From assembly GCF_900100005.1 (NCBI RefSeq), contig NZ_FNEB01000005.1, positions 62,001 through 126,000 of the forward strand: 64,000 bases of DNA, in the 5' to 3' direction. The notes below the pieces were generated by a model. The model saw only the letters and a program-made list of their open reading frames with translations, was not told where the DNA came from and did no database searches. Each line of letters starts with the position of its first letter. The stretch's first letter is position 1. The DNA comes from Lutimaribacter saemankumensis (GTDB lineage: Bacteria > Pseudomonadota > Alphaproteobacteria > Rhodobacterales > Rhodobacteraceae). The translations under genes and the position numbers were made by a program. Shown piece after piece: positions 16,941 through 26,544 of the stretch.

Positions 16941-17779
16941 ACCCATCAAGAGAGCTGCCGGAAAAAACATTGTCTGCTGATTGTCCCCCTTCCCGTTTGC
17001 GTCCGATCGCCCGTGGCCTTGCCGCGCTGGCGCTTTTGGCCGTCGCCGCCTGTTCGGCACCTGTTGCCAGCGGCATCAACGATCCCTACGAGGCCGAGAA
17101 CCGCACCCGGCACGAGTTCAACCGAAAGCTGGATCGCGCGCTTCTGCGCCCGGCCGGCAAGGGGTATGTGCAGGTCGTTCCGCAACCCGTGCAGCAGGGC
17201 GTCAGCAATTTCGCCGCGAACCTGGGCGAACCGAGCCATTTCGTGAACCACCTGCTGCAGGGCAATGTCGAAGGCGCGGTGATGAACACGATCCGCTTTG
17301 CCGTGAACACGACCATCGGCCTTGGTGGGCTGGTCGACATGGCGGGAACGCTGGGCATCCCCGAATTCGACACGGATTTCGGGGAAACTCTGTACACTTG
17401 GGGCGTCGGTGAAGGCGCCTATGTGGAACTGCCCGTTCTCGGCCCGTCGACACAGCGCGATACGGTGGGACGCGTTGTCGACCTGTTCACCAACCCGCTG
17501 ACCAACAGTTTGCCGAAGCCGGAACGCTATTATGCGCGGGGCACGTCGGTTGCATCGCGTCTGGGCGACCGGGGACGGTTTTCCGAAACGGTCGATTCCA
17601 TTCTGTACGAAAGCGCCGACAGCTATGCGCAATCACGCCTGATTTACCTGCAGAACCGGCGTTTCCGGTTGGGCGGAAGTGGCGCAGACGCCTATGACGA
17701 CCCATATTCCACCGGTGACGATCCGAATTACGAGGACCCGTATGATGACCCGTATGCCGACCCATACCAGCAAGAGTGA
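16928..17779 (+). CDS. mlaA: MlaA-family outer-membrane lipid-asymmetry lipoprotein (VacJ)
   Basis: 283 residues. The lipobox LLAVAAC gives a lipoprotein signal with the acylated Cys near residue 42. Family blocks include INDPYEAENRTRHEFN, the central NFAANLGEP, FAVNTTIGLGGLVDMA and PVLGPST. MlaA sits in the outer membrane and removes mislocalised phospholipids. The last ~30 residues are an unusual acidic Tyr/Pro tail repeating DDPY/EDPY. The 3' end overlaps mlaC by 38 bases. The start at 16928 lacks a clear ribosome site, and the leader before the hydrophobic segment is long. Confidence 0.9.
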   Translation: MNYIHPSRELPEKTLSADCPPSRLRPIARGLAALALLAVAACSAPVASGINDPYEAENRTRHEFNRKLDRALLRPAGKGYVQVVPQPVQQGVSNFAANLGEPSHFVNHLLQGNVEGAVMNTIRFAVNTTIGLGGLVDMAGTLGIPEFDTDFGETLYTWGVGEGAYVELPVLGPSTQRDTVGRVVDLFTNPLTNSLPKPERYYARGTSVASRLGDRGRFSETVDSILYESADSYAQSRLIYLQNRRFRLGGSGADAYDDPYSTGDDPNYEDPYDDPYADPYQQE

Positions 17780-18377
17780 CCGCCCCAACCGCCGCCGCGT
17801 CGTCGGCCTGATTGGCGCAGGGATAGCCGCGCCGTTGCTGCCAGCCCCCGCCTTTGCGATGAGCGAGGCAAAGGCGCAATCGCTGGTCGACAGCGTAGTT
17901 GCCGATATCAACTCGGTTATCAATTCGGGCAAATCCGAAAGCGCGATGCTGCGCGATTTCGAACGGATCTTTGCACGTTACGCCGATGTTCCGACGATTG
18001 CGCGTTATGCCCTGGGCGTTGATGCGCGCCGCGCCAGCCCGGCACAGTTGCGGGCCTTCACCGACGTGTTCCAGCGCTACATCTCGGTCAAGTATGGCCG
18101 CCGCTTCCGCGAGTTCATCGGCGGACGGATCGAGGTTCAGGGCGCACGCGCCGTCAAAAGCTTTATCGAGGTCAAGACGGTGGCGCACCTGCGTGGCGAG
18201 GCCCCGTTCGACGTGACCTTCCTGGTATCCGACCGCTCGGGCAGCGACCGGTTCTTCAACCTGTTCATCGAAGGGGTGAACATGCTGCTGACCGAACGCA
18301 CCGAGATCGGCGCGATGCTGGACCGCCGCGGCGGCGACATCGACAAGATGATCGCCGACCTGCGCGCCGCAAGCTGA
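17742..18377 (+). CDS. mlaC: MlaC-family phospholipid-binding ABC substrate protein
   Basis: 211 residues. A twin-arginine-like signal (RRRVVGLIGAGIAAPLLPAP, then AFA) directs export; the mature part has the MlaC/Ttg2 fold with FERIFARYADVPTIARYALG and VQGARAVKSFIEVKT. It ferries phospholipids through the periplasm between MlaA and an MlaFEDB complex, which is not in this window. ATG at 17742 follows a CGAGGA ribosome site; ATGs at 17745 and 17754 are alternatives. Translation begins inside mlaA, so the two are probably coupled. Confidence 0.92.
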   Translation: MMTRMPTHTSKSDRPNRRRVVGLIGAGIAAPLLPAPAFAMSEAKAQSLVDSVVADINSVINSGKSESAMLRDFERIFARYADVPTIARYALGVDARRASPAQLRAFTDVFQRYISVKYGRRFREFIGGRIEVQGARAVKSFIEVKTVAHLRGEAPFDVTFLVSDRSGSDRFFNLFIEGVNMLLTERTEIGAMLDRRGGDIDKMIADLRAAS

Positions 18378-18381
18378 CGGG

Positions 18382-20577
18382 TCAGCGCTGGCTTTCCGCC
18401 GTAGGCGCCTGACCCGGCTGAACACGGCCGCCGCCGAAAATGCTTTCGAGCAGGGACTCGATCCCGCTTTGTGTGTCGCGGTCGCGTTGGTTCTGACCTT
18501 CGGAAAAGATTGAGTTGCCGCCCGGCGGCTGCATCGGCAGGTCGCGCGGCGGCAGCCCTTCGTGAACGCGCACCATCGTTTCATGCCAGATTTCCGCCGG
18601 AAGGCCCGACCCGGTGACGCCGGTCAGCGGCGTGTTGTCATCATAACCCATCCAGACACCGGCCACATAGTCGGCGCTGAACCCGATGAACCAGGCGTCA
18701 CGCGCCGCCTGCGTGGTGCCGGTCTTGCCCGCGACAGGACGATCGGGCAGTGCGGCGCGACGGCCCGTGCCCTCGGCCACGACCTTGTGCATCATCCAGG
18801 TCAGTTCGCGCGCGGCGTCTTCCTGGATCACGCGTTCGCCGATCCCGCCCGTGGCAGTCATCACGGGTTCGCTTTCCCCCTGCATCCGCAGATCGACAAG
18901 GCCATAGGGCGTCACTGCCGAACCGCCGTTCAGGATGCCCGCATAGGCCCCGGTCATTTCGATCAGGGTCGATTCAGACGCGCCCAGCGCCAGTGCCGGC
19001 CCAAGCGCCAGATCCGAGTCGATCCCGAAATCGGACGCCACCTTGCGCACCATTTCAAGGCCAACGCTTTGCGCCACCTTGACCGCGGGGATGTTGAGCG
19101 ACGTGCGCAGCGCCTCGGCCAGGGTGACGCGGCCATGATACTGCCGGTCATAGTTTTGCGGGCACCATTCGCCCGAACCGGGCACGTTGATGCAGTATGG
19201 CCCGTCTTCGATCACGTCGCTGGCGGAATAGCCCATGTCCAGCGCGGCGGCATAAACGAACGGCTTGAAGGCCGAGCCAGTCTGACGCAGCGCCTGCGTG
19301 GCGCGGTTGAAGGCGCCCACGACCTTTGTCTTGCGCCCGCCGACCATCGCGCGGACGGCGCCATCGGCGCTCATCACGACGATGGCGGCCTGCGCCTTCG
19401 ATCCCTCACGCACCTTGTTTTCGAAGATGTATTTCATCGCCTCTTCGGCGGCAGTCTGAATACGCGGATCGAGCGTGGTGCCGATGATCACGTCTTCGGT
19501 GGTGTTGCGGGTAAAGAACTCAGGGCCCGACGACATCACCCAATCGGCAAAGTACCCGCCAGCCTGCGCCTCGGCGGCCTCGGACAGTTCGGCGGGGTTT
19601 CGCAGCGCTTCGTTGGCCTCGGCCTCGGTCAGGTAGCCTTGTTCGCGCATCAGGCCGACCACCAGTGCCGCACGGCTTTGCGACCGTTCCAGGTTGTTGG
19701 TCGGCGCCAGCGAGGTGGGCGCGGTCAGAAGGCCAGCCAGCATGGCGCCTTCAGCGGGCGTCAGCTGTCCTGCCGTCTTGCCGAAGAAACGCTGCGCCGC
19801 GGCCTCGGCCCCGAAGGCACCACCGCCCATGTAGGCCCGATTGAGATAGATCGTCAGGATCTCGCTCTTGGAGTACTTGGCCTCCATCGCAAGCGCATAG
19901 ATCGCTTCCTTGGCCTTGCGCGCCAATGAGCCGCGACGGCAATCCGCCTCGTAGGCGGCTTCGCTTTCCCACTGGTCGGGATCATATTCTACCCCGAGGC
20001 ACATAAGCTTGGCGGTCTGCTGCGTGATGGTCGAACCACCATGGCCGCTGAACGGACCGCGGCCTTCACGCAGGTTGATGCGGATGGCCGACGCGATGCC
20101 GCGCGGAGACACACCGAAATGCCGGTAGAAACGCTTGTCTTCGATCGCGACCACGGCGTTTCGCAAATGCGGGCTGACGGTATCGGCTGTGACGACACCG
20201 CCGAACTGGTCACCGCGCCAGGCAAAGCTTTGACCGTTGGCGTCAAGTAGGGTCACCGATCCGCGTTGCCGCCCGTCGAGCACCTCGTTCAATTCCGGCA
20301 GGGTCGCATAGACATAGCCCACGGCCAGCGCGATCAACAGTGCGGTGACGGCGCCAACCCGCCAGGCAAAGCCCCAGAGGATACGCCAGAAAAACCCGAT
20401 GATCGCCAGGAACAACGCAACGACCGGATTGCGCCGGCGTGCGGATTTGCGCGCGGATTTGCGTACAGGTTTGCGTGCCGCTGCCTTCTTCGATGACGCG
20501 GGGGACTTTTTCTTTGCCGTTTTGGGATAGCGGCGGTCCGCTACCAATGGCCGTTTTCTGCGACCTGAATCACTCAT
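18382..20577 (-). CDS. Bifunctional penicillin-binding protein 1A type (transglycosylase/transpeptidase)
   Basis: 731 residues. A very basic Lys/Arg-rich cytoplasmic head (1-50) precedes one transmembrane anchor (about 52-80). The GT51 transglycosylase domain carries EDKRFYRHFGV with its catalytic Glu, and GGSTITQQ. The transpeptidase has the SxxK motif TGSAFKPF, the SLN motif in TSLNIP and KTGTT. It polymerises and cross-links peptidoglycan in the periplasm. ATG at 20577 is used; upstream in-frame starts lack ribosome sites. The C-terminus is a short Gly/Gln-rich tail. Confidence 0.93.
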   Translation of the reverse strand: MSDSGRRKRPLVADRRYPKTAKKKSPASSKKAAARKPVRKSARKSARRRNPVVALFLAIIGFFWRILWGFAWRVGAVTALLIALAVGYVYATLPELNEVLDGRQRGSVTLLDANGQSFAWRGDQFGGVVTADTVSPHLRNAVVAIEDKRFYRHFGVSPRGIASAIRINLREGRGPFSGHGGSTITQQTAKLMCLGVEYDPDQWESEAAYEADCRRGSLARKAKEAIYALAMEAKYSKSEILTIYLNRAYMGGGAFGAEAAAQRFFGKTAGQLTPAEGAMLAGLLTAPTSLAPTNNLERSQSRAALVVGLMREQGYLTEAEANEALRNPAELSEAAEAQAGGYFADWVMSSGPEFFTRNTTEDVIIGTTLDPRIQTAAEEAMKYIFENKVREGSKAQAAIVVMSADGAVRAMVGGRKTKVVGAFNRATQALRQTGSAFKPFVYAAALDMGYSASDVIEDGPYCINVPGSGEWCPQNYDRQYHGRVTLAEALRTSLNIPAVKVAQSVGLEMVRKVASDFGIDSDLALGPALALGASESTLIEMTGAYAGILNGGSAVTPYGLVDLRMQGESEPVMTATGGIGERVIQEDAARELTWMMHKVVAEGTGRRAALPDRPVAGKTGTTQAARDAWFIGFSADYVAGVWMGYDDNTPLTGVTGSGLPAEIWHETMVRVHEGLPPRDLPMQPPGGNSIFSEGQNQRDRDTQSGIESLLESIFGGGRVQPGQAPTAESQR

Positions 20578-20669
20578 TGCCTGCCCTGCCCGAGCCTGTG
20601 TTGTTGTGACGATCATAACCGCCCGCCGGCCGGATGTAGACCCTGCAGACCGCACCGCACAGCTTTTTG

Positions 20670-20713
20670 TTTTGATTAATTTTTAATCATATCTCTATTT
20701 TTGATTAATTTTT
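20670..20713. promoter_or_regulatory. AT-rich direct repeat upstream of glnK-amtB
   Basis: TTTTGATTAATTTTT occurs twice, at 20670-20684 and 20699-20713, exactly 29 bp apart; the first copy extends into the palindrome GATTAA-TTT-TTAATC (20674-20688). This is the most AT-rich stretch nearby and lies in the divergent region between the PBP gene and glnK. It could be a curved upstream promoter element or regulator site. I could not match it to NtrC or a convincing sigma-54 promoter. Confidence 0.4.
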
Positions 20714-20839
20714 GTGCATTTTGGCCGGATTTATTCGTGCACATGCGGGCATTCACCTTCCGTATTGCCCTGAGTCTCAGATTTTCTGCGCTTGCAAACA
20801 GGCGGGCACCCTCCGCCGCAAATCGCAAAGGGGATAAAG

Positions 20840-21178
20840 GTGAAACTGATCATAGCGACGATCAAACCGTTCAAGCTGGAAGAGGTCCGCGAAGCGCTGA
20901 CCGAAATCGGCGTGCGCGGGATGATGGTGACCGAAATCAAGGGGTTCGGCGCGCAGTCGGGCCACACGGAAATCTACCGCGGTGCCGAGTACGCCGTGAA
21001 TTTCGTGCCCAAGATCAAGCTCGAGATCGCGGTGAACGCCGCGATGGCCGACCAGGTGATCGAGACAATCGCGAAAACCGCCAAGACCGGCAAGATCGGC
21101 GACGGCAAGATCTTCGTGCTGGATCTGGAGCAGGCCGTGCGCGTGCGCACGGGCGAAACGAACGAGGACGCGCTGTGA
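20840..21178 (+). CDS. glnK: P-II family nitrogen regulatory protein
   Basis: 112 residues, exactly the P-II length, when started at GTG 20840; the AAGGGG ribosome site at 20827-20833 supports this over longer upstream frames. The T-loop has the uridylylation target Tyr51 in IYRGAEYAVNFVPK, and the B-loop reads TGKIGDGKIF. It senses 2-oxoglutarate, ATP/ADP and glutamine state and binds AmtB to block ammonium uptake. It is followed 26 bp later by amtB, the usual glnK-amtB pair. Confidence 0.96.
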   Translation: MKLIIATIKPFKLEEVREALTEIGVRGMMVTEIKGFGAQSGHTEIYRGAEYAVNFVPKIKLEIAVNAAMADQVIETIAKTAKTGKIGDGKIFVLDLEQAVRVRTGETNEDAL

Positions 21179-21204
21179 TGCGTGCTGGGGGAAAGGACAA
21201 CATC

Positions 21205-22554
<1,350 letters not shown>

Positions 22555-22584
22555 AACCTCCTTCCATCAGCTCTGTGACAACTG

Positions 22585-22613
22585 CCCGGGCGTTCGCGCC
22601 CGGGTTTTTTTTT
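22585..22613 (+). terminator. Rho-independent terminator of glnK-amtB
   Basis: CCCGGGCG (22585-22592) and CGCCCGGG (22597-22604) form a perfect 8-bp stem closed by a TTCG tetraloop, followed directly by nine T residues. This is a textbook intrinsic terminator. Confidence 0.96.
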
Positions 22614-22647
22614 GCCTCGGCCAATGGGCCGGAACACATCCAATTGC

Positions 22648-22664
22648 GCGCGCCGGGGGCGCGC
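22648..22664. other. GC-rich hairpin of the composite intergenic element, copy 1
   Basis: GCGCGCC-GGG-GGCGCGC forms a perfect 7-bp stem with a 3-base loop. Like the three hairpins at 39719-39780 it stands on the same side of a GAGTATTT box, at greater distance. Confidence 0.5.
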
Positions 22665-22761
22665 CGCCGGCTGCCTCGTCGTCGGGCCTTGCCCGCCGCC
22701 TCGGGCACGTGGCACCGCGACGCCCATGCCAGGGGCTGCGCCATAAGGCGGGGGTCGGACC

Positions 22762-22784
22762 GGAGTATTTGGGGCAAAATGAAG
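22762..22784 (+). repeat. GAGTATTT box, copy 1 of an intergenic repeat
   Basis: A 22-base box starting GAGTATTTGGGG and ending CAAAATGAAG matches the minus-strand box at 39686-39707 (GAGTATTTCGGG ... CAAGATGAAG) at 20 of 22 positions. I recall similar boxes as frequent in Rhodobacterales intergenic DNA, but cannot verify that here. This copy is not followed by a gene. Confidence 0.65.
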
Positions 22785-22847
22785 GGCAAGGCGGACAGCA
22801 TGGCAGTCGATGCGCAATGCACCCGGCGGCCGAGGAATTCCGCGCGG

Positions 22848-22880
22848 AAAAAGAAAAGGCCCGGGCGATGCCGGGCCTTT
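22848..22880 (-). terminator. Rho-independent terminator of the ABC/pyrimidine operon
   Basis: On the minus strand the stem AAAGGCCCGG / CCGGGCCTTT (22855-22864 with 22871-22880) has a 6-base loop and is followed by a T-rich run (complement of the A-rich 22848-22857). It lies 22 bp after the binding-protein stop. Confidence 0.92.
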
Positions 22881-22902
22881 CCAGGTGTGATTTTAAGGCC
22901 GC

Positions 22903-23883
22903 TTAGTTCAGCGCCTCGTCCGTGATCGCATGGGTCCATGCGCCTTCGGGTTCCTTGGTGATGACGCCGCCATCCATGACGATGCCAACGGTCCGTTCAT
23001 ATGCGGCTGGATCAAGCGTGCCGTTGCTGCCTGCGGTCAGCTTGGCGATCTCGCCCATCATGCGGCGCTGGTGCTTTTCCGTCTGCGCGCCCGTTTCATC
23101 GTTTTCCAGAACGATGTCGGCCGCTTCGTCGGGGTTTGCCTCGGCGTATTTCCAGCCCTTCATCGATGCGCGGACAAAGCGCACCAGCTTGTCGACCTCG
23201 GCGGGATCGGCCAGCTTTTCCTCGGTGGTGTAAAGGCCGTCTTCGAGCGTCGAGATGCCTTCGTCTTCGTATTTGAAGACGACGAGGTCATCCGGCGTCA
23301 GGCCGGCGTCGATGACCTGCCAATATTCATTGTAGGTCATGGTCGTGGCGCATTCGACCTGCTTTTGCAGAAGCGGATCGACGTTGAAGTTGATCTTCTG
23401 GATCGTCACGCCGCCATCGGAGCCGTCGGTGGGAATGCCCAGCTTGCCCATCCAGGTGTAAAGCGGGATTTCATTGCCGAAGAACCAGGTGCCGAGCGTA
23501 TGGCCGGGGAAATCCTCGGGCGAGTTGATCCCGTGTTCCTTCAGGCAGGTCAGCATCAGGCCAGACGAGGCAAAAGGCTGAGCGATGTTGACGATCGGCG
23601 CGCCCTTTTCGCGTGCGGCCAGAGCGGATGGCATCCAGTCGACCATCACGTCGGCACCGCCACCCAAAAGCACCTGAACGGGAGCGATGTCGGGGCCGCC
23701 GGGCTTGATCGTCACGTCCAGCCCTTCTTCCTCGTAAAAGCCCTTGTCGAGGGCCACGTAGTAGCCCGCGAACTGGGCCTGCGTCACCCATTTAAGCTGT
23801 AGCGTCACCTCGTCGGCGGCCGCGGCCATGCCGGCCCAAAGGCCAAGCGCGGCGGTGCCCAGTGTCGTTGCCATGCGTTTCAT
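22903..23883 (-). CDS. ABC transporter substrate-binding protein, NMT1/THI5-like (probable pyrimidine-related ligand)
   Basis: 326 residues. The signal peptide MKRMATTLGTAALGLWAGMA ends near AAADE. The mature protein is NMT1/THI5-like: LQLKWVTQAQFAGYYVALDKGFYEEEGLDVTIKPGG is split by normal family spacing, then GGGADVMVDWMPSALAAREKG. Relatives bind thiamine-pyrimidine precursors, riboflavin or nucleobase-like rings. Because it is the last gene of an operon with dihydropyrimidinase and the rest of uracil breakdown, the ligand is probably a pyrimidine or hydantoin; this is inference. The ribosome site AAGGAGAGA precedes ATG 23883. Confidence 0.88.
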   Translation of the reverse strand: MKRMATTLGTAALGLWAGMAAAADEVTLQLKWVTQAQFAGYYVALDKGFYEEEGLDVTIKPGGPDIAPVQVLLGGGADVMVDWMPSALAAREKGAPIVNIAQPFASSGLMLTCLKEHGINSPEDFPGHTLGTWFFGNEIPLYTWMGKLGIPTDGSDGGVTIQKINFNVDPLLQKQVECATTMTYNEYWQVIDAGLTPDDLVVFKYEDEGISTLEDGLYTTEEKLADPAEVDKLVRFVRASMKGWKYAEANPDEAADIVLENDETGAQTEKHQRRMMGEIAKLTAGSNGTLDPAAYERTVGIVMDGGVITKEPEGAWTHAITDEALN

Positions 23884-23929
23884 TTCATTCTCTCCTTGCT
23901 GGTTTTGGCTTGGTTGTTTTGTTGTCCTG

Positions 23930-24775
23930 TTACGCTCTGCCTCTTTGTGACGGGTGCCAGAAGGTCACTGCCTTTTCCAGCAGCGCGACCCCGCCATAGA
24001 ATGCCGACCCGACGATGGCGGCGACGACGATCTCGGCCCAGACCAGATCGAGCGCCAGTTGCCCCACCGAGGTGGAAATACGAAAGCCCATGCCACGGAT
24101 GGGCGAGCCGAAGAATTCCGCCACGATTGCGCCGATCAGCGCCAGCGTGGTTGCAATCTTCAGACCATTGAAGATGAAGGGCATCGCCGCAGGCAGGCGC
24201 AGTTTGAACAGCGTCTGCCAATAGGACGATGCGTAGGTGCGCATCAGATCACGCTGCATCCGGTCGCTGGCCTGCAGGCCCTGAACGGTGTTCACCAGCA
24301 TCGGGAAGAACACCATCACCACAACCACGGCCGCCTTCGATTGCCAGTCGAACCCGAACCACATGACCAGGATCGGGGCCATGCCGATGATCGGCAGCGC
24401 GGCAACGAAATTGCCAACCGGCAGCAGACCGCGTTGCAGGAACGGGAACCGGTCTACCGCGATGGCGGTCAGGAAGGCCGCTCCGCATCCCAGGACATAG
24501 CCCGTCAGCGCACCCTTGATGACGGTCTGCACGAAATCTTCCCACAGGATGGACGTAGATTCTGCAAACCGTGCGGCAATAGCGGTGGGCGGAGGAAGGA
24601 TGACCGAGGAAACCTCCAGCCCGCGCACGAAACATTCCCACATTACGATGATGGTCAGGCCAATGATCACTGGCACCGCCAATCCGGTGGCCCGGCTTTT
24701 CGGCAACCTTGCCAGCATCACGTTGGACCACCAGCCAACAAGCCATGCGGCGAGCCCTGCAAGAATCCAGCTCAT
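23930..24775 (-). CDS. ABC transporter permease (BPD type), second subunit
   Basis: 281 residues with about six to seven membrane helices and the EAA-type loop (LFKLRLPAAMPFIFNGLKIA) that contacts the ATPase. The leading MSWILAGLAAWLVGWW helix is extra compared with minimal permeases. ATG at 24775 overlaps the stop of the first permease by four bases, indicating coupled synthesis of a heterodimeric channel. Confidence 0.9.
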   Translation of the reverse strand: MSWILAGLAAWLVGWWSNVMLARLPKSRATGLAVPVIIGLTIIVMWECFVRGLEVSSVILPPPTAIAARFAESTSILWEDFVQTVIKGALTGYVLGCGAAFLTAIAVDRFPFLQRGLLPVGNFVAALPIIGMAPILVMWFGFDWQSKAAVVVVMVFFPMLVNTVQGLQASDRMQRDLMRTYASSYWQTLFKLRLPAAMPFIFNGLKIATTLALIGAIVAEFFGSPIRGMGFRISTSVGQLALDLVWAEIVVAAIVGSAFYGGVALLEKAVTFWHPSQRGRA

Positions 24776-25638
24776 TCCGCCATCCCCATTCGTTTCAGCG
24801 TCACCCGCTGTATCGCACCGATCAGCGCGACCATGACGGCCGCCAGTGCCGCGGCCATCAGCAGTGCGCTCCAGATCTGGATGGTTTGGCCATAATAGCT
24901 GCCCGCCAGAAGACGCGCACCCAGGCCCGCCACGGCGCCTGTGGGCAACTCGCCCACGATTGCGCCGACAAGGCTTGCCGCCATTGCCACCTTCATCGAG
25001 GTGAACAGATACGGCATCGAGGATGGCAGCCGGAGCTTCCAGAAGGTTTGGTTGGCGCTGGCGTTCCAAGTCTTCATCTGATCCAGCTGCATGACCCCGG
25101 GGCTGCGCAGGCCCTTGACCATGCCGACGACGACCGGAAAGAACGACAGGTACATGGAAATGATCGCCTTGGGCAGCAGCCCCGATATCCCGACGGCGTT
25201 CAGCACCACGATGATCATCGGCGCAATTGCAAGGATCGGGATGGTCTGGCTTGCAATGACCCAGGGCATGACGCTCATGTCCATCACGCGGTTATAGACG
25301 ATCCCGATGGCCAGCCCGATACCCAGGACCGTGCCCAACGCAAAGCCCAGCAAGGTCGCCGACAGCGTGACCCACGAATGATAGACCAGGCTGCGTTTCG
25401 AGGTGATCTTTTTGTCGACCGTTGTGTCCCAAAGCTCGACCGCGACCTGGTGCGGGGCGGGAAGTTTGGGTTTGTCCTGGCTCCAGGTGTCTGCCACCAA
25501 CTCGGAAAACGACAGCTCCACCCCGGCGCGCGCGGCCCTGTCATAGGCCCAGGCCGCATTCAGCCAGACGGCCGCCGCGTACCAGATCACGAAGATCGCG
25601 GCGACGACGGTGAGAACGGGCAGGACGGATTTCCTCAT
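24772..25638 (-). CDS. ABC transporter permease (BPD type), first subunit
   Basis: 288 residues. After an N-terminal helix (LPVLTVVAAIFVIWYAAAVW) there is a periplasmic stretch of about 60 residues, then the five-helix BPD core with the coupling loop FWKLRLPSSMPYLFTSMKVA. It forms the channel with the following permease. ATG at 25638 is preferred because GGGGGTGG lies just ahead; a GTG at 25647 is possible. Confidence 0.9.
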   Translation of the reverse strand: MRKSVLPVLTVVAAIFVIWYAAAVWLNAAWAYDRAARAGVELSFSELVADTWSQDKPKLPAPHQVAVELWDTTVDKKITSKRSLVYHSWVTLSATLLGFALGTVLGIGLAIGIVYNRVMDMSVMPWVIASQTIPILAIAPMIIVVLNAVGISGLLPKAIISMYLSFFPVVVGMVKGLRSPGVMQLDQMKTWNASANQTFWKLRLPSSMPYLFTSMKVAMAASLVGAIVGELPTGAVAGLGARLLAGSYYGQTIQIWSALLMAAALAAVMVALIGAIQRVTLKRMGMAE

Positions 25639-25665
25639 ATGCGCCACCCCCGGTATGGTCCTGCC

Positions 25666-26478
25666 TCAATCGTCATAGGCATGCCCCGCGCGCAGGCCCT
25701 CGCGGACGCGATGGGCGATTTCCAGGAATTCCGGCGTGTCACGGATATCGAGCGGTCGTTCGCGCGGCAGGGTGCTTTCGATTACATCGGTGATCCGACC
25801 GGGGCGCGGGCTCATCACCACGATCCTGGTCGACAGGTACACCGCCTCGGGGATCGAGTGGGTGACGAACGCGATCGTCTTGTTCGTGCGGTCCCACAGC
25901 TGCAGTAGCTGCTCGTTCAGGTGGTCGCGCACGATTTCGTCCAGCGCACCGAAGGGTTCGTCCATCAGCAGGATATCGGCATCGAAGGCCAGCGCCCGCG
26001 CGATGCTGGCGCGTTGCTGCATGCCGCCCGACAACTGCCATGGGAATTTCTTCTCGAACCCGGCCAGATCGACCAACTCCAGAACGCGTTCCACCCGCTC
26101 GGCGATATCGGATTTCGGATAGCCCATGATTTCCAGCGGCAGCGACACGTTGCGCCCGATGGTCCGCCAGGGATAGAGCCCCGCCGCCTGGAACACATAC
26201 CCGTAGGCACGGGATCTGCGCGCCTCTTCGGGGCTGACGCCGTTCACGGTAATCGCCCCGCCCGTCGGCGTTTCGAGATCGGCCATGCAGCGCAGGAATG
26301 TTGTCTTTCCGCAGCCCGACGGGCCAATGAAGCTGACGAAATCGCCTTTCTGGATATCCAGATCGACGTCCCTGAGCGCGTGCACCGGGCCATCGTTTGT
26401 CTGGAATGTCAGGTTCAGGCCCTTGGCGCTGATCACTGTCTCGGTCGTCACACCCGTGTCTCCCCTGTCGAGGCTCAT
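25666..26478 (-). CDS. ABC transporter ATP-binding protein (SsuB/TauB-like)
   Basis: 270 residues. Walker A is GPSGCGKTT, the Q-loop is YVFQAAGLYPW, the signature is LSGGMQQRASIARAL, Walker B is ILLMDEPFGALDE and the switch His is in FVTHSIPEA. This subfamily drives import of nitrate, taurine, sulfonates and Thi5-type ligands. ATG at 26478 follows GGGGAG; the longer frame is not needed. It energises the two permeases downstream. Confidence 0.93.
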   Translation of the reverse strand: MSLDRGDTGVTTETVISAKGLNLTFQTNDGPVHALRDVDLDIQKGDFVSFIGPSGCGKTTFLRCMADLETPTGGAITVNGVSPEEARRSRAYGYVFQAAGLYPWRTIGRNVSLPLEIMGYPKSDIAERVERVLELVDLAGFEKKFPWQLSGGMQQRASIARALAFDADILLMDEPFGALDEIVRDHLNEQLLQLWDRTNKTIAFVTHSIPEAVYLSTRIVVMSPRPGRITDVIESTLPRERPLDIRDTPEFLEIAHRVREGLRAGHAYDD

Positions 26479-26544
26479 GGCTCCCCGATCTGTTATTGTT
26501 GTCAAGGACTTGCGCCCAGGGAAGGCCCCCGGGCGCAAGAAATA

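Larger units (their letters stand above)
22555..22902. other. 348-bp convergent intergenic region: two terminators and a hairpin/GAGTATTT element
   Basis: Between amtB and the ABC binding-protein gene (convergent) lie the amtB terminator (22585-22613), a GC hairpin (22648-22664), a GAGTATTT box (22762-22784) and the terminator of the minus-strand ABC operon (22848-22880). I see no gene in it. Confidence 0.8.

Noticed and set aside
20703-20800. Possible sigma-54 promoter or NtrC sites before glnK (for example CCGGATTTATTCGTGCA).
   Set aside because: GG-N10-GC spacing can be found but the flanking consensus is poor, and the only GTGCAC palindrome is isolated.
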